Shown here one piece after another: positions 11,820 to 23,501 of a stretch of 64,000 nt of DNA. Position 1 is the first letter of the stretch. Every line of letters starts with the position of its first letter. The position numbers and the translations under genes are program-made. The stretch is from Ottelia alismoides (Eukaryota; Streptophyta; Magnoliopsida; Alismatales; Hydrocharitaceae): assembly GCA_037367405.1 (NCBI GenBank), contig JAZKJV010005538.1:216086-280085 (forward strand), given 5' to 3'. The notes below the pieces were generated by a model, which did not search any database, had not been told where the DNA came from, and saw only the letters and a list, made by a program, of their open reading frames with translations.

Positions 11820-11848
<29 letters not shown>
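11820..11848. repeat. (GT)n microsatellite in the B LTR
   Basis: An uninterrupted run of about 14 TG repeats, absent from the corresponding part of the element A LTRs. Confidence 0.9.
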
Positions 11849-11852
<4 letters not shown>

Positions 11853-12972
11853 TGATTGTATGTCTACACTATGCAAATGGGAATATTTTTGATGGGTTTT
11901 TAAATTTTTTAAATTTTTTTAATTTATAATTTTGTATTTTGATTTTTATTTTCTGATTTTTTATTTTCTTTTTATATTTTAATTTTTTTCTTTTTCAATA
12001 TTGGAAGATATAAACTATAAGAAAAGGGGTGATAAAATATTTCTAAAAATATGCAAAAATACTTAAAAAATCAGAAATAAAATATTTTTGGTCTTTTTAT
12101 GATTTTTTACTATTTTTGTGATTTTTTTGGGAATTTTCAGAATATTTTTGGCAATTTTAAATGCTGAAATAAAGGAAAACAGTGAATAAGCTACTGTCTG
12201 AAAGTAAAATAGGAATGAAAAATATCAAACAACCACAAAATTTTTCTGAACTAATTTTAAAATAAATAGAATAAAATAGGTAACCTACAGAAGTTGAGTT
12301 TGCATTTTTTGGAGTTCTCTATAATTTTCTAGATTTTTTAGAAGTTTTTGGGTATTTTTGAATTTAAGGTTTTTCTTTTGCAATTTTTAGTGATTTTTGG
12401 ACTGAAACTAAAATAGGCTAAAATAGACAGTAGGTAATTTTTTTAAAATTTTTCTAGGTGTTTTAATTTTTTTGGTATTTTCTAAGCTAGACAGTGGCTA
12501 AAATGCATATTTTTGATTTTTAATAAATGCTAAAATGCAACAAAAATAAAAACTAAAATTATGGCGTGAAAGTGCAAGTTAGCAAGAGATTAAATAAATT
12601 TTTGTAGAATTTTTCGAATTAAAATGAGGCTTCAAATAAATAAAACAAGCACACAAAAATGAAAGGCCTGACAGGGGTATATGTGCAAATACACAAACAT
12701 CCAGGGGCATACATGCAATTTTCCACAAAACGTTATAACTAAATATTGAATTTACAGGACCAATCACAAATTTCCAAACCCGGGAGGGTCTTTCTACAAA
12801 TAACCCACTTGGGCGCGTGACTGGCACGTGCCTGGCAGGGGCCTATTCGTAATATCAAAAACCTCTGGGGGCTCACTTGCAATATTTCCAAAGTTTTTAC
12901 ACTTAAACTAAAAGTTAGAGTACTGAAACAAAATACATAAAAGGTCGGGGGCCTCTCTGCAAAAAGCCCGCG

Positions 12973-12997
12973 CCTCACGTGAACAGGTCACGTGAGG
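12973..12997. promoter_or_regulatory. GC-rich stem-loop in the B LTR
   Basis: Arms CCTCACGTGA and TCACGTGAGG are perfect 10-bp inverted repeats around a 5-nt loop, each carrying CACGTG. Elements A and E have stem-loops of different sequence in the corresponding LTR part. Confidence 0.5.
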
Positions 12998-14203
12998 TGA
13001 CGTGGCCGAGGACCTACTTGGAAATATAGAAAGTTCGAGGGTCTCAAGCTTAATTTTACAAAACATTTAACATAGCCTCTGAGAGTTCAAGTGTTTCAAA
13101 CTAAATTACAAAAATGCCAGGGGTTGAGTCGCAAAATACCCAAGGCTAAGGCGGGAACGAACGGCGGATGAAGCTTCACTTGTCCACGTATCGCGTTCTC
13201 CTCGCATGATACCGCTTCGCGTCCAACGGCCGAGATTAGATGCTACGATGCTGATCGGACAACTGGGGTGCAGAGGATCCCACGAAGGCTGTAGCTCCTG
13301 GGGATGGAGCTCAATCGGACGGCTGGGGACCTTCCTGCAAGAACAAGGAAGTACCCAGCCTCCGACGAACTTCGATCGATGCTGGGGGCTGCTCCGACCT
13401 TCGTCTTTGTCGCAAAAAGTCTCAAACGCAGCGTGGAAGGGTCCTGAGTCCACCGGCGGAGCCAAAATGGCTCGAGAGGCACTGACGCTCCGCGGTGAAG
13501 CACGGGAAGAACGGCGGTACAGGTACCTCGGGCTTTCCAGAATCGACCCTTTGCGGGGGTCTTATGAGCTCCTGCAACTGCCAAAAAGGTCACTGGAGGC
13601 GAGGGCAAAGTGCCTCGACCTCCAGGGGGTTCTCACAAGGGATGATCAGTGATTTCGATGCTCGCCGAAGCATACTCCGGTGAGGTCAGTCGATGAGCAA
13701 ATCGACTGAGGGAGGGCGATGATTTAGGTTCCTAAATGAAGCTAATGCTACAACTAATGAAACGAGGATGAAAATGCAGTGGATAAACAGCCTCAAGCCC
13801 AGGAAGGGAGAGGGAGAGTGTACCTCAACGGGAGGATCACCGGAGGTAGGGGGAACACCCAGGACTCGCCACTCCGTCGCCTCGAAGAAGCCCTAAATGG
13901 AGCTGTCACCTCCAGGGATCCAAGGCGGGTGAAATGGGGACCAAAGACCAGACAAATGGGGTTCAAATTTTGAAAATGAAGTTGGGCGTCCCTTTTATTG
14001 AGTTGACTGACGCGGCTTAAAGATCAAGACGCATCGCTCGCCACAGTGATCCAAAGTCCAAGGTAAACCTTGGGCGTGGATCACCATAGACCTAGGAACA
14101 ACTCTCAAAGAGAGTGCGACACGAGAAGGGTAATGGTTTGACCTAGAGAAATGGGCGAAAAGACGACACAATGCACTTCTGACAAACCTCATGGGGCGGG
14201 TCA

Positions 14204-14260
14204 GAGAGTTGACCGAGGTCAACTCTCAGGCCCTCCTGGTTGGTCCACGTGGACCAACCA
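14204..14260. promoter_or_regulatory. W-box inverted pair and G-box palindrome, B LTR
   Basis: At 14,204-14,227 GAGAGTTGACC and GGTCAACTCTC face each other across 2 nt, giving two inverted TTGACC W-boxes (WRKY sites). At 14,237-14,260 lies a 24-bp perfect palindrome centred on CCACGTGG, a G-box. The same pair occurs in both element A LTRs. A role in stress-responsive LTR transcription is inferred from motif identity only. Confidence 0.6.
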
Positions 14261-15407
14261 CGAAAAACCCTGAAAAAATGATTTATTAATCTATTTGAAA
14301 ATAGAAAATGGTCAAATTAGAATTTGGTTATTAAATAAAAAATATTTATTATTTTATGTAGTATTTTATTCTGATTTTTAATTATTTTTAGGAGGTATAA
14401 TTTTATAAGTTTCCTTTTATACCCTTTATAGGTATAATACCTATATATTTTATTCTTTTATTTTTATTTTGGTATTTTTAATTTCTTTAATTCTGTTTAT
14501 TATTTTATAAAATTATAAAATACTTTTATACATGTAATTATACTTTTATTGTATTTTTCTGATTTGATTTGTATGTTTAATAAAATATAAGTATGTGTTA
14601 TCTAGGTTTGTATATAGGTATAATACCTGTGCATTTCATATACATATATTTTTATTTTGCATTTTATTTGGGTTTTTCTTCTGATTTTAATGTACATAAT
14701 TATTATAAGTAATATTTACAAAATTATAAAAATATAAAAATATAAAAATAATGAATAAATAATAAATTGAATATTTTATTCTGTACAAGTATACAATGTG
14801 GGTTCAAAACTCAACTTTCACACCGTAGCTTCGCCAAATGCGAAACCACAACCATTAAATAGCTTATTTTTTCTATATACAATTAAAGGTGAGTTTGCTG
14901 CATTTGGAGTTTTCATTTGTGAGATACGGGTCTGGGAAGTTGGGATTCTGGATTTTTATTCAGACCATAACTTTTTATCTGTACATTATTTTTTAGTGAA
15001 CTCAATTTTGTATTTTTATTCATTTAATTATCTACAACTTTCATGAACAAAGTTTCTTTATTTGATGTATAAAAAGTGGAACCAAAAATAGATCCCAAAA
15101 TGAATAAAGAATGAATTAAATAGTATAGGTAATTGACCCTTATCTCCCCCTACTTTATTCTTGGTCGACCTATTCATCAAGATGCCTAGGTCTCGGGGTT
15201 TTGGGTCATAAAATATTTACAATATTTTATTCTTTTTCTTTTCTTTTATTTATTCTATTATTTTGGCTTTAATTACTGTATTTTATACACTATTTACACA
15301 CATATGCATGGATGCTAAGATGTTGAATTTAATGTTATTTACACGTATTTGCTAGGATTTTTGAGGCCAAAAATATAGAATAAAGATGATGAAATGTGGA
15401 TTCGTCA

Positions 15408-15421
15408 TCCCCCTATACTTT
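15408..15421 (-). other. Polypurine tract of element B
   Basis: The minus-strand sequence AAAGTATAGGGGGA lies directly before the 3' LTR start TGACGAATCC. It is the plus-strand primer of reverse transcription and is identical in element A (41,077-41,090). Confidence 0.8.
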
Positions 15422-17340
15422 ACCTTTGCTAGTCCCTAGCAAACACTTATGCAATAAGTGCAAAAAGAAAAAGAAAGAAAAGAAAAAGAAGAACTTGGAT
15501 TTAGTTTAATTATCAAACTTGTCTTCACAAAATCAAAGTTTGGAGCTTAAGTCGGACCTTTGGAATTTTAGTGCGGGCGGAACCTTAATGAGAACCGAAT
15601 TTGAAATCCAACAGTCCTTGAGAATTCCAAAACTCAGTCCAAGTCTCCTCAATAGACAGGTCAGAAATATCTCAATTCATACGCAAACTCTTACGACTAT
15701 GAATCTGATTCGTACAATGTAAGTGATGGTGGCTCTCCCCAACTAGAATGACAAAGAGATTGACTTCTCCAGTACGACAACTCAATGATTCCCCAATCCA
15801 ATAACTCCATCCTCGAGGAGCGGGGTATTCCCTTCTAAGTTCAAGTGGCAACCATCTCAAGAGGAGGGGGTGAAGAGAAGAATGGATGGTAGCCAGTGTA
15901 GCTACCTATCCTAGGATACAAGACCAGTGTAGTCAAGTCATCCTGCTGCAGGCTCACATTTTTAAGTTTGGAACTCAAGCTTGCTTATTGACTTTACAAT
16001 ATTTGTACATACTTTGCAGGCTTTTTATTTTTGTACATGCCTGAACATTTTTTAACATACTATTCACAACATCATTTACATAGGGAGTTTTTCCTCTTGA
16101 ACCAGTAGACTATCCCTCTTTTGAAGCTTTATCGCAACCCACAGCCTCCTGTCTTTAGACTTCCTCATCACTAGATGGGTTGGGGTGCACTTCACTCCCT
16201 AGAGGAGGACAAATGTTTCCACTTGTGTGCGTCTCATACCAGCAAATCCAATCCCCTCACCACTCCAACTAAGTTGAGCCATGTGAAAGGTGCAGGTGTC
16301 CAAGTTAGGTCATTATCAACAAGAGTCGTGTGTGTGCTCCAAAATACTCTACTTAGGCAGTCAAGAATCCATTGAACCAAGTCTCGTGATCCTCAAAGAA
16401 TTAAGTCAACTAGACCTGAAGTACCTCAAACTCAGTTCCTATAAGGTTCCTGTTATCAGGTAGATTTTAAGGTCCAATCAAGCTCCAATCTCCGGATTTT
16501 ATTCAGACTTGTTCAACTATCGAACTTAATCCAAAAAATGCTAATGCTATGCAAATGCAGAAAACATTTTTGTGATGCAATTTTCCAGATTTTGAACTTT
16601 TTATGATTTTTGAAAAGATGATGATGATGATGCATTTTTTGTATTTTTCAAAAGATTTTTCAACTATTTTTGGATTTTAGTTTTGCAAATGTTTTTGGTT
16701 TTTTTGAAAGCAAAAAGATTTTGGCTAAAAACTTACAAATATTTACACTGGGATGCTTCTTATATTTACAAGAAGTGGATTTTACGAATTTATAGGGTAA
16801 GTGATCAATTTTATACATATATATAGGATTTTGGTGAGATGTATGTATTCCTCAACTTATTTGACACAAGCTTTTCACACAATTTTTGAAAACTATAGTC
16901 CAAAATAATTTTTACAAACATTTTACAAACATGTACACACATTTGAAAATCATTTTGCAAAGGTTTTCCAAACAGTATAGATAGATTTTTCAAAATATTT
17001 CTGCAACCATTTTTCAAACCATTTGCAAATCATTTTTCAAACATTTTATTTCACACAAAGTAAATAAAATTTTACAAACCACACATTTTTACAAAGGTTG
17101 AAAACATATAACAAAATATTTTCAAAATAGTTCTCAATAGATTTTCACAAAGATTTTCAAAATCTTTTTCAAACATTTTGCAAAAAAAAACATTTTCACC
17201 TGATTTATTAATCAGTATATACAAGAAGAATTTGATGAATGGTAACATCTTTTTATTAAGGATTTTAAAGAATTTTAAAGAATTATTAGCCATTCTATTA
17301 GGAAAATACGAAAGTACGAGTTATGGCTAAAGTATATACA
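15422..17340 (-). other. Element B 3' noncoding region
   Basis: No coding function is recognised. It is homologous, in reverse orientation, to 39.1-41.07 kb in element A (shared phrases such as CAAAGGTAAAGTATAGGGGG and CTAGGGACTAGCAAA near the LTR, and TTTTCAAATGTGTGTA-like AT-rich text near 17 kb). Small open frames here are shared with A only because the DNA is shared. Confidence 0.7.
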
Positions 17341-17706
17341 CAGTATATACGACCCCCCTATACTTAGCTTGAGCTATGTCCTCATAGATCGGAGAGAAAA
17401 GAGAAGACATAACTCGTACTAAGCATAGGCAAGTCGAAAGAATAAATAAATGAACCAATAAGAAGTTGACCGTCCCCCCTATACTTAGGATCAAATAATC
17501 CTAAGTATAGCAGACTGTACACAACACATGGAGGGTCAAGGGTGGGAATGAACAGATCGTACTCAGATTGTCTCCCTGTATACTTAGGGTAAGATATCCC
17601 TAAGTATAGACAAGAAGAGGAGACAATGGAGAGGATCGAAATGAATAGAAGAAACTCGGGGGTGCTCACCCCCATATACTTAGGACAAAGTACGTCCTAT
17701 GTACAG
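17341..17706 (-). repeat. Array of four PPT-type hairpins, element B
   Basis: Four inverted repeats at about 17,353-17,428, 17,473-17,510, 17,572-17,609 and 17,669-17,705. Each has arms of the type TATACTTAGG/CCTAAGTATA, with a C-run on the plus strand beside the arm (a G-run on the coding strand). They correspond one to one with the last four hairpins of element A (38.74-39.11 kb), and on the coding strand read like copies of the PPT AAGTATAGGGGGA. Confidence 0.75.
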
Positions 17707-17864
17707 AAAGTTGACAACAAGGGAGAAAAGGAAAAGAAGAAAAGAAGAAAAGAAGAAAAGAGATTAAAAGATGAAAGCATGATATATACAGATGATCTGT
17801 ACAACGGAAGATGGAAGTGATCACCATGTATGAGATGCAGATGATATGAGTCAAAGAACACATC
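17707..17864 (-). other. Spacer after integrase of element B
   Basis: A short purine-rich spacer (AAAAGAAGAAAAGAAGAAAA on the plus strand) between the integrase stop and the hairpin array. No env-like reading frame is present. Confidence 0.6.
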
Positions 17865-18710
17865 TCATACCAGAAAAATGGGGGCAACGTCAATGGTCGA
17901 CGGATCATGATCTAGATATAACTTCAGGCGTTGACCATTGACATGGAAGGTAGAGGAAGATGACGGTTCGGATATGTCAATAATGCCATTGTCATGTACC
18001 TTCCTGACCACATACGGACCTTTCCACTTGCTCTGTAATTTTCCTGGAAATAATTTCAGCCTGGAATCAAACAATCATACTCTCTGATCTGACTCAAACT
18101 GTTTATGGCTGATGTGAGAATCGTGCCATGTCTTCACTTTCTCCTTGTATTGTAGGCTGCTAGAAAAGGCTGTATCTCTCAGTTCCTACAGGGCTGCCAA
18201 CTCTGCTCTCCGCTGATCTCCTATACTCTCGGGATCCAATAATAGCTCAGTTACTGCCCAGAGTGACTTATGCTTTATCTCCACAGGAAGATGGCACGGC
18301 TTGCCATAGACGAGTTGAAAGGGAGATGTCCCCAATGGATTCTTGAAGGAAGTCTGATAAGCCCACAAGACCGAGTCCAAAAGCTGTGACCAATCCTTTT
18401 GGTCTGGGCGGACAACCTTCTGCAAGATAGTTTTTATCTCCCGATTCGATACTTCGGCAATACCATTAGTCTGAGGGTGATACGGTGTGCCAACCCGATG
18501 GTCAATGCCGAACTCGTCTGTAAGGGCCCTAACCTTGTCATTGATGAAATGAGACCCCCCGTCTGAAATCAAGACTCTAGGTACCCCGAACCATGAAATG
18601 ATATTCTTCCTCAAAAATTTGCACACGGTTTTAGCATCTGCGGCTCGGGCGGGGATGGCCTCAACCCATCGGCTGACATAATCCACATCGAGCAAAATAT
18701 GCTCGAGTCC
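17865..18710 (-). pseudogene. Integrase core and C-terminus, element B
   Basis: This is the rve core of a Ty3/gypsy integrase, which inserts retrotransposon cDNA into the chromosome. Visible are DYVSRWVEAIPA, the second catalytic Asp in LISDGGSHF, TPYHPQTNG, the catalytic Glu in AEVSNREIK, WAYQTSFKNPLGTSPF and a chromodomain-less C-terminus with the KWKGPYVVRKV motif (GPY/F) ending in TGA at 17,865-17,867. The first catalytic Asp (RIDFMGPF) lies just upstream in the preceding frame. The frame is broken by TAG after FPKS (about 18,708) and after AELAAL (about 18,186) and by a TGA near 18,075, so no functional protein is made. Identification is firm from the motif order. Confidence 0.92.
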
Positions 18711-19748
18711 CTAACTCTTAGGAAATGGGCCCATGAAATCAATCCTCCATGCATCAAAAACCTCACAAAAGTGAATGGGTTGCATGGGCATCATGTCTCT
18801 CTGTCCGCAGGTTCCCATCTTCTGACAGTCAGTACATTTCTTCACGAACTCATCAGAATCCTTGAAGAGAGTAGGCCACCAAAGGCCGGATTGAAGCACC
18901 TTCTGTGCTGTCCTTTTTCCAGAATGATGTCCTCCTGCCTCGAGCTTGTGGCAGTATGTGAGGATGCTATGCTGCTCTTCTTGAGGAATGCACCTCCTCC
19001 AGATGTTGTCCCCTCCTTCATGATAAAGGATGGGATCCTCCCAATGGTAAAGCTTGGCCTTCGCTAGGAAGGTCTCGAGCTTCTGCCTGGGCCAACCTTG
19101 TGGAACCGTCTTGGCAAAAAGATAGTTCACAATGTCGGCGTACCATGGGAGCGAGGTGATATCCAAGATCGCCTCATCTGGAAACGTCTCTGTGATAGAT
19201 GCGCTGGGCTCAGATTCCTCAAGGTTCTCCAATCGGGAAAGATGATCCGCCACCATATTTTTGACTCGAGGCTTATCCTTAATCTCAATATCAAATTTCT
19301 GGAGCAGAAGGATCCATCTGGTAAGACGACCTTTGGCATCCTTCTTGGCCATTAAGTACCAGATGACGGTGTGATCTGTGTAGATTGTCACTCTAGATCC
19401 GAGAATATAAGATCGATATTTATCTAAAGCAAAGACTACGGCCACCATCTCTTTCTCAGTCACAGTATAGTTCCGCTGAGTGGCATCCAAAGTCCGGCTG
19501 GCGTAGTGAATGGCAAACGACAATCCATCCCTCCTCTGTCCAAGCACAGATCCAACGGCAAAATCTGAAGCGTCCGTCATGATCTCGAATGGGAGAGACC
19601 AATCCGGTGGCTGAAGGACAGGAGACGAAACAACCATATCCTTGAGAGTCTCAAAAGACGCAAGACACTTATCATTGACAATGAACTCGGTGTCTTTCAT
19701 CAGCAGATCAGTAAGCGGTCGGGCAATACGACTGAAGTCCTGAATGAA
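18711..19748 (-). pseudogene. RNase H and integrase zinc finger, element B
   Basis: The reading frame continues from RT. RNase H, which degrades the RNA strand of the cDNA hybrid, shows its Asp in MTDASDFAVG, Glu in TEKEMVAVVFAL and Asp in IYTDH. A linker with DHLSRLEN follows, then the integrase N-terminal HHCC finger (His in YCHKLEAGGHHSG, Cys in KKCTDCQK) and RIDFMGPF, which holds the first integrase Asp. One in-frame TAG near 19,746-19,748 separates it from the RT end (GFYR). The domains are contiguous and full length by comparison with Athila pol. Confidence 0.92.
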
Positions 19749-20575
19749 CTATCGGTAGAAACCGACATGCCCCAGAAAAGACCGTAATTGACGCAAATTG
19801 GACGGTGGATTGAGTTTTCTAATGATGTCCACCTTGGCCGGATCGACCTCCATGCCCCTGTTGGAGACGATATGACCAAGGATCGTCCCTTGAGTCACCA
19901 TGAAGTGACTCTTCTCCCAAGATAAAACAAGATTGACCTCTATGCAGCACTGGAGCACACGGTCTAGGCAGTCAAGACAAGCATCGAACCCATCACCGTA
20001 GACCGAGAAGTCATCCATGAAGACCTCTAAACAATCACCCACCATGTCCGAGAATATGGACAACATGCACCTTTGGAATGTCGCCGGAGCTTTACATAGA
20101 CCAAAGGGGCATCCGTCTGAAAGCATACATCCCAAACGGACAGGTGAATGTCGTTTTCTCCTGGTCTTCAGGTGCAATGGCCACTTGATTATATCCGGAG
20201 TACCCGTCAAGAAAGCAGTAATGACTTTTCCCAGCTAGCCGCTCGATAATCTGATCAATGAATGGCTGCGGGAAATAATCCTTCTTGGTGGCCTCATTCA
20301 ATCGTTTGTAGTCCACACAGACCCTCCAAGAAGTGGGTACTTGGGTAGCGATCTCCTCTCCAGACTCATTCACAACTGTAGTGATACCTGTCTTCTTGGG
20401 TACCACATGTAACAGACTAACCCATTTGGAGTCGGAGATGGGGTAGATAAAATCGGCGCTCCACCACTTCGATATTTCTTTCATGACCGCGTCTCAAAGA
20501 TTCGGGTTCAGCCGTCATTGGAGTTCACGTGACGGCCTAGCGTTATCCTCAAGATAGATGTGGTGGAGCACAAAG
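19749..20575 (-). pseudogene. Reverse transcriptase, element B
   Basis: The polymerase copies element RNA into DNA. In order: an LED..ARPSREL block, an ISKWWSADFIYPISDSKWVS block, WRVCVDYKRLNEAT, a CFLDGYSGYNQV block, PFGLCKAPATFQRCML, the catalytic VFMDDFSVYG and FLGHVGFYR. Two frameshifts break it: one near 20,560-20,575, between the linker and the first RT block, and one near 20,105, inside the RRMPFGLC region, returning to the main frame. In the shifted part two TGA codons replace expected Arg (CGA) codons. The catalytic Asp pair is still present, so the loss of function is from stops and indels, not from active-site change. Confidence 0.92.
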
Positions 20576-21218
20576 CCGGACTAATCCCCTGGAGATCAGT
20601 TATACTCCATCCTATCGCCTTGCGGTTTCTTTCAAGAACCTCCATCAGACGAGATTCTTGCTCACCAGTCAAACCTGCTGAGATAATGACTGGGTGCATA
20701 TCTGGCTCACCCGCAAGGAATCTATACTTCAGTGACTGCAGCAGAGGCTTCAGTTCTAGACAACTGGGAGGTGGCAGATCTGGCTTTTGATATGTCTGTG
20801 TGAAGGCGACCAGGTCTGTATGGGAGAACTCTCGCTCTGCATGAATCTCTGACGAAGGGCGGCCTGCTGAATCATCAATACACTGCACTAGCTCGCACTC
20901 TGTCATGGTTATTGGCTCAGAATGAATCAGACAAGGTAAATATTCATCAAAATCATCCCAATCAATGTCTGAATCCGAGGGATCTGAATTAGAAGAACAA
21001 GATTGAAAGTCATCATCACCATTCATCTCAACACTGTCAACCTCAGGTGTCTCCTCATCTAGGAGTGTGCTCTCCAGGCTCTCGACTGCCATAAGCTTTA
21101 GATATAGTGAATCTGTGGGCAGGGCAAGGGTCTGTGCTACGGGATCTGTCCAGATAGATTCATCGTCTGTCATCACAAAATCACACTCCTGGTGGATGTC
21201 TGACTCTTCCTCTGTCAT
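20508..21218 (-). pseudogene. Acidic protease-RT linker, element B
   Basis: About 235 codons in the main polyprotein frame between protease and RT. It is rich in Asp, Glu and Ser (for example DDFQSCSSNSDPSDSDIDWD) and then becomes a more conserved segment (LKPLLQSLKYRFLAGEPDMHPVII, with LMEVLERNRKAIGWSITDLQGISP), which is the usual lead-in to gypsy RT. It is preceded by an in-frame TAG after SEAA. Element A keeps a similarly acidic stretch after its protease, so the linker is a family trait. I know no enzymatic role. Confidence 0.75.
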
Positions 21219-21725
21219 CTACGCAGCTTCGCTGGACTGCTCCGAGCATTCAAGTTCTCTGGCTCTGGTTTCCTCGATCGTCTCTATTTGTATGGTTTCG
21301 TCCTCTACGCGAAAACACACCCTCCCACAATCATGATCGGTCACCGCCTTGGCTGTGGCCAAGAATGGGCATCCGAGTATGATGGGGGCATCGGTTACCG
21401 ACTCAGGGATCTCCATGTCCAACACAACGAAGTCCACGGGGAATTTCAGGCCCTGAATGGTAACGACCACGTCTTTCAATAACCCCTTCGGCCTCTTAGT
21501 CGACCTATCAGCAAACTGAAGGACTGTCCTGCTCCTAAGAAGAGGATCAAACTCGAATCGGTCGAGTAAGGCTGCCGGAAGAAGGTTAATTGAAGAGCCG
21601 CTGTCTAACAGAGTACGATCAAACTGCTGCTCCTGAATCTCGCATCTGACATAGGGAGCTCCTGTGTCTGGTCTCTTGGCTGACAGTTTGTTCTGAATGG
21701 TACAACAAGTGTCATGGGTGAGCAT
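21219..21725 (-). pseudogene. Aspartic protease, element B
   Basis: A retropepsin-like domain of the Ty3/gypsy polyprotein, which cleaves Gag-Pol. The active-site motif LLDSGSS lies at about residues 39-45, followed by the flap and hydrophobic strands (QFADRSTKRPKGLLKDVV, FPVDFVVLDME) and the closing IILGCPFLATAKAV. It aligns well with the protease of element A at 37.2-37.5 kb. It is in frame with gag and the linker but flanked by TAG codons, so it could be made only by readthrough. Confidence 0.9.
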
Positions 21726-21815
21726 ATGGATCTGATCTCTGTACCTCTTCTTCCTGCGGACAGTAGTTGTCTCTTTCAGGTTCTTTTTGAAGAAGTGGAT
21801 ATGCTCAATTGCTTC

Positions 21816-23501
21816 CTATAGAGTCAGCTGAATGTGAAATCTGTCAACCATTTGGTTGCTGAACTCTACCTGCTGGTTCTTTTTTGGATTTTCTTTTTTA
21901 TTCCCCTTCCCCCGGCGGAGTGCTTCTGGGAAGGGGATGGTACGTGCCTCCTCAGATGGAGGACTAGGACTAGGTTCCTGTGCCTGTGAAAGAATAGAAT
22001 CCACACCATGATTATCATTCAACATACATCGATCCGCAATGTGAACATAAACCTTTCCTTTATTCATATTTTTGTGCTTTTTGTTGTTACCACAATCCAT
22101 AGAGACAAAAGGTGGTAACACCACAGAAGGAAGCTCGACAAAAGTAGAGGCGGTGGCCTCAGTACCACCACCGGCACCTGTCTTCACGACATCAGAACCG
22201 CACTCTGGCTCTGCATCCAAAATGGTGACATCAACACCACCGTCTTCATCTGGTATCACGACGGCCTCAATACCGTCGTCTGGAACTCCATCGTTGGTGG
22301 CATCAGCACCACCGTCTTCAGCATCATTATTAACGGCATCAGCATCGCTATTCTGCTCCTCTGGCGCTCCTGGTTCTGCATATGATTGTCGCTCAGAAGA
22401 GGCGCCGCCGGCTGGCATCCTACCGCTCCTAGTAGTCACAAAATCAGCATCATACAAAGAAAGAGATATGTCACTCTAATAGTCACTAGGAGAGGTATCC
22501 TCTATAAACTCTACCTGCTCAGACTTCCTTTTCAGATTGTTCGGATTTGGTTCAATCTAAGCTGGTATGGCAGCCTTGCCTTTGATGATCTCCCTCATCT
22601 CCTGCCGGAACTCATCCATTTCTTGCCTGAAGGATGCTCGTTGTTCCGAGAGCAAGCAGGCAAGATCATCTAAAGCTGGGTTCTCAAAAGCATGGGCCTG
22701 AGAACCAGATGGGTTCCCTTGCGGGAAATAAGGTTGTTGTTGCTGCTGCTGCTGGTATGGATAGTTCTGGGAAGGATGGGAATAAGACTGATGAGGCTGC
22801 TGACGCTGCCTCCACTACTGTCCCTGATAGGCGGGACAAGGACCTTGCTGGTATTGTTGCTGCTGAGCATACTGGGGCTGCTGCTGATGTGGTTGTTGGC
22901 TGCTCTGCTGTCCTTGAGCATGAGGCTGCTGCTGAGATGAGGATCCGCCGTTGCCCTAATGGAATCCGGGGTGATCACGACGAATCCCGGGCTGAGGGTA
23001 CCGGTCGTACCAAATCCCATTGATTTCCATCAATGGCTCCTGCTCAACGGATGGTGGAGGAAGAACTACCAGTGGCTGCTCCAGCTGGTAGACCACCATC
23101 TGAGTGTCCTGAGATGGCGGCTACGCTGGGTAGTACTGTAGCAACGGGACCGGCTCTGCCTGGATGTGGTTGACCTGGCGGTACGAGGCAAAGGGTTGGG
23201 ATGAGTTGCTACTGCTCGGATCAACACGTGACCTGGGAGGCTGCTGGGAAGAAGTCTGTGCCTCCTGGACGCAAAAAATCTGCATCTTCAGATCACTCAT
23301 CGTCTTGGCAATCTGGTCCATCTGGGCCATGCCTTGCATTTGCTTCTTCTCGAGGATCTCGAGACGGTCCAGTTTCTCACTGATTATCCCCATGTCGGTT
23401 GCGGCTGATTTGGCTTGGGCTGCGACCGTCGACGAAGTGTTAGGACCGATATCGATGCGGGCGATCCTCTGAAATGACCCCGCTCCTTGCGTGGGCTTCT
23501 G
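21816..23501 (-). pseudogene. Gag C-terminal linker with coiled coil and poly-Gln, element B
   Basis: In the same frame as gag. Just after gag (23,393 on) lies a predicted coiled coil, KLDRLEILEKKQMQGMAQMD and onward. Then comes a long Gln-rich section around 22.73-22.95 kb encoded by CAG/CAA repeats, and a segment with EQRASFRQEMDEFRQEMREI. An acidic, Ala/Asp-rich region follows (22,457-21,816) and ends at a basic GKGNKKENPKKNQQ stretch. No CCHC zinc knuckle is seen. Seven in-frame TAG codons interrupt it (near 23,499, 23,118, 22,955, 22,818, 22,560, 22,478 and 21,816); most stand where Gln is plausible. Confidence 0.75.

Larger units (their letters stand above)
11587..15407 (-). repeat. Element B 3' LTR (3,821 bp)
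   Basis: It runs TG...CA on the plus strand (TGATAATTAGG at 11,587 to TTCGTCA at 15,407; minus-strand start TGACGAATCC). It matches the element A LTR in reverse orientation in length and landmarks, including the phrase around 15,165-15,225 (GTCGACCTATTCATCAAGAT). It contains a (GT)n microsatellite, a stem-loop at 12,973-12,997 and palindromes at 14,204-14,260. The first 222 bp are repeated at 47,054-47,275. Open frames around 13.1-13.7 kb have no recognisable domain. Confidence 0.9.

Noticed and set aside
13206..13652. Open frames of 120-150 codons in the B LTR
   Set aside because: They lie in the GC-rich LTR middle on both strands, with no domain, and are not kept at the same length in LTRs A, D and E.
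17382..17675. Shared protein-like frame also present at 38,624-39,076 (SSCLYLGISYPKY...)
   Set aside because: The similarity between the two copies comes from the hairpin array and shared noncoding DNA; the repeated SCLYLG/SLLYLG phrases are the hairpin arms translated.
15408..17864. An env-like gene after integrase, as in some Athila elements
   Set aside because: I searched the minus-strand frames for a signal peptide, transmembrane segment or long ORF and found only short frames.
22072..22479. Plus-strand open frames over the gag linker (also 22,634-23,023 and 23,164-23,472)
   Set aside because: Antisense shadows of the Gln- and Ala/Asp-rich minus-strand gag linker.
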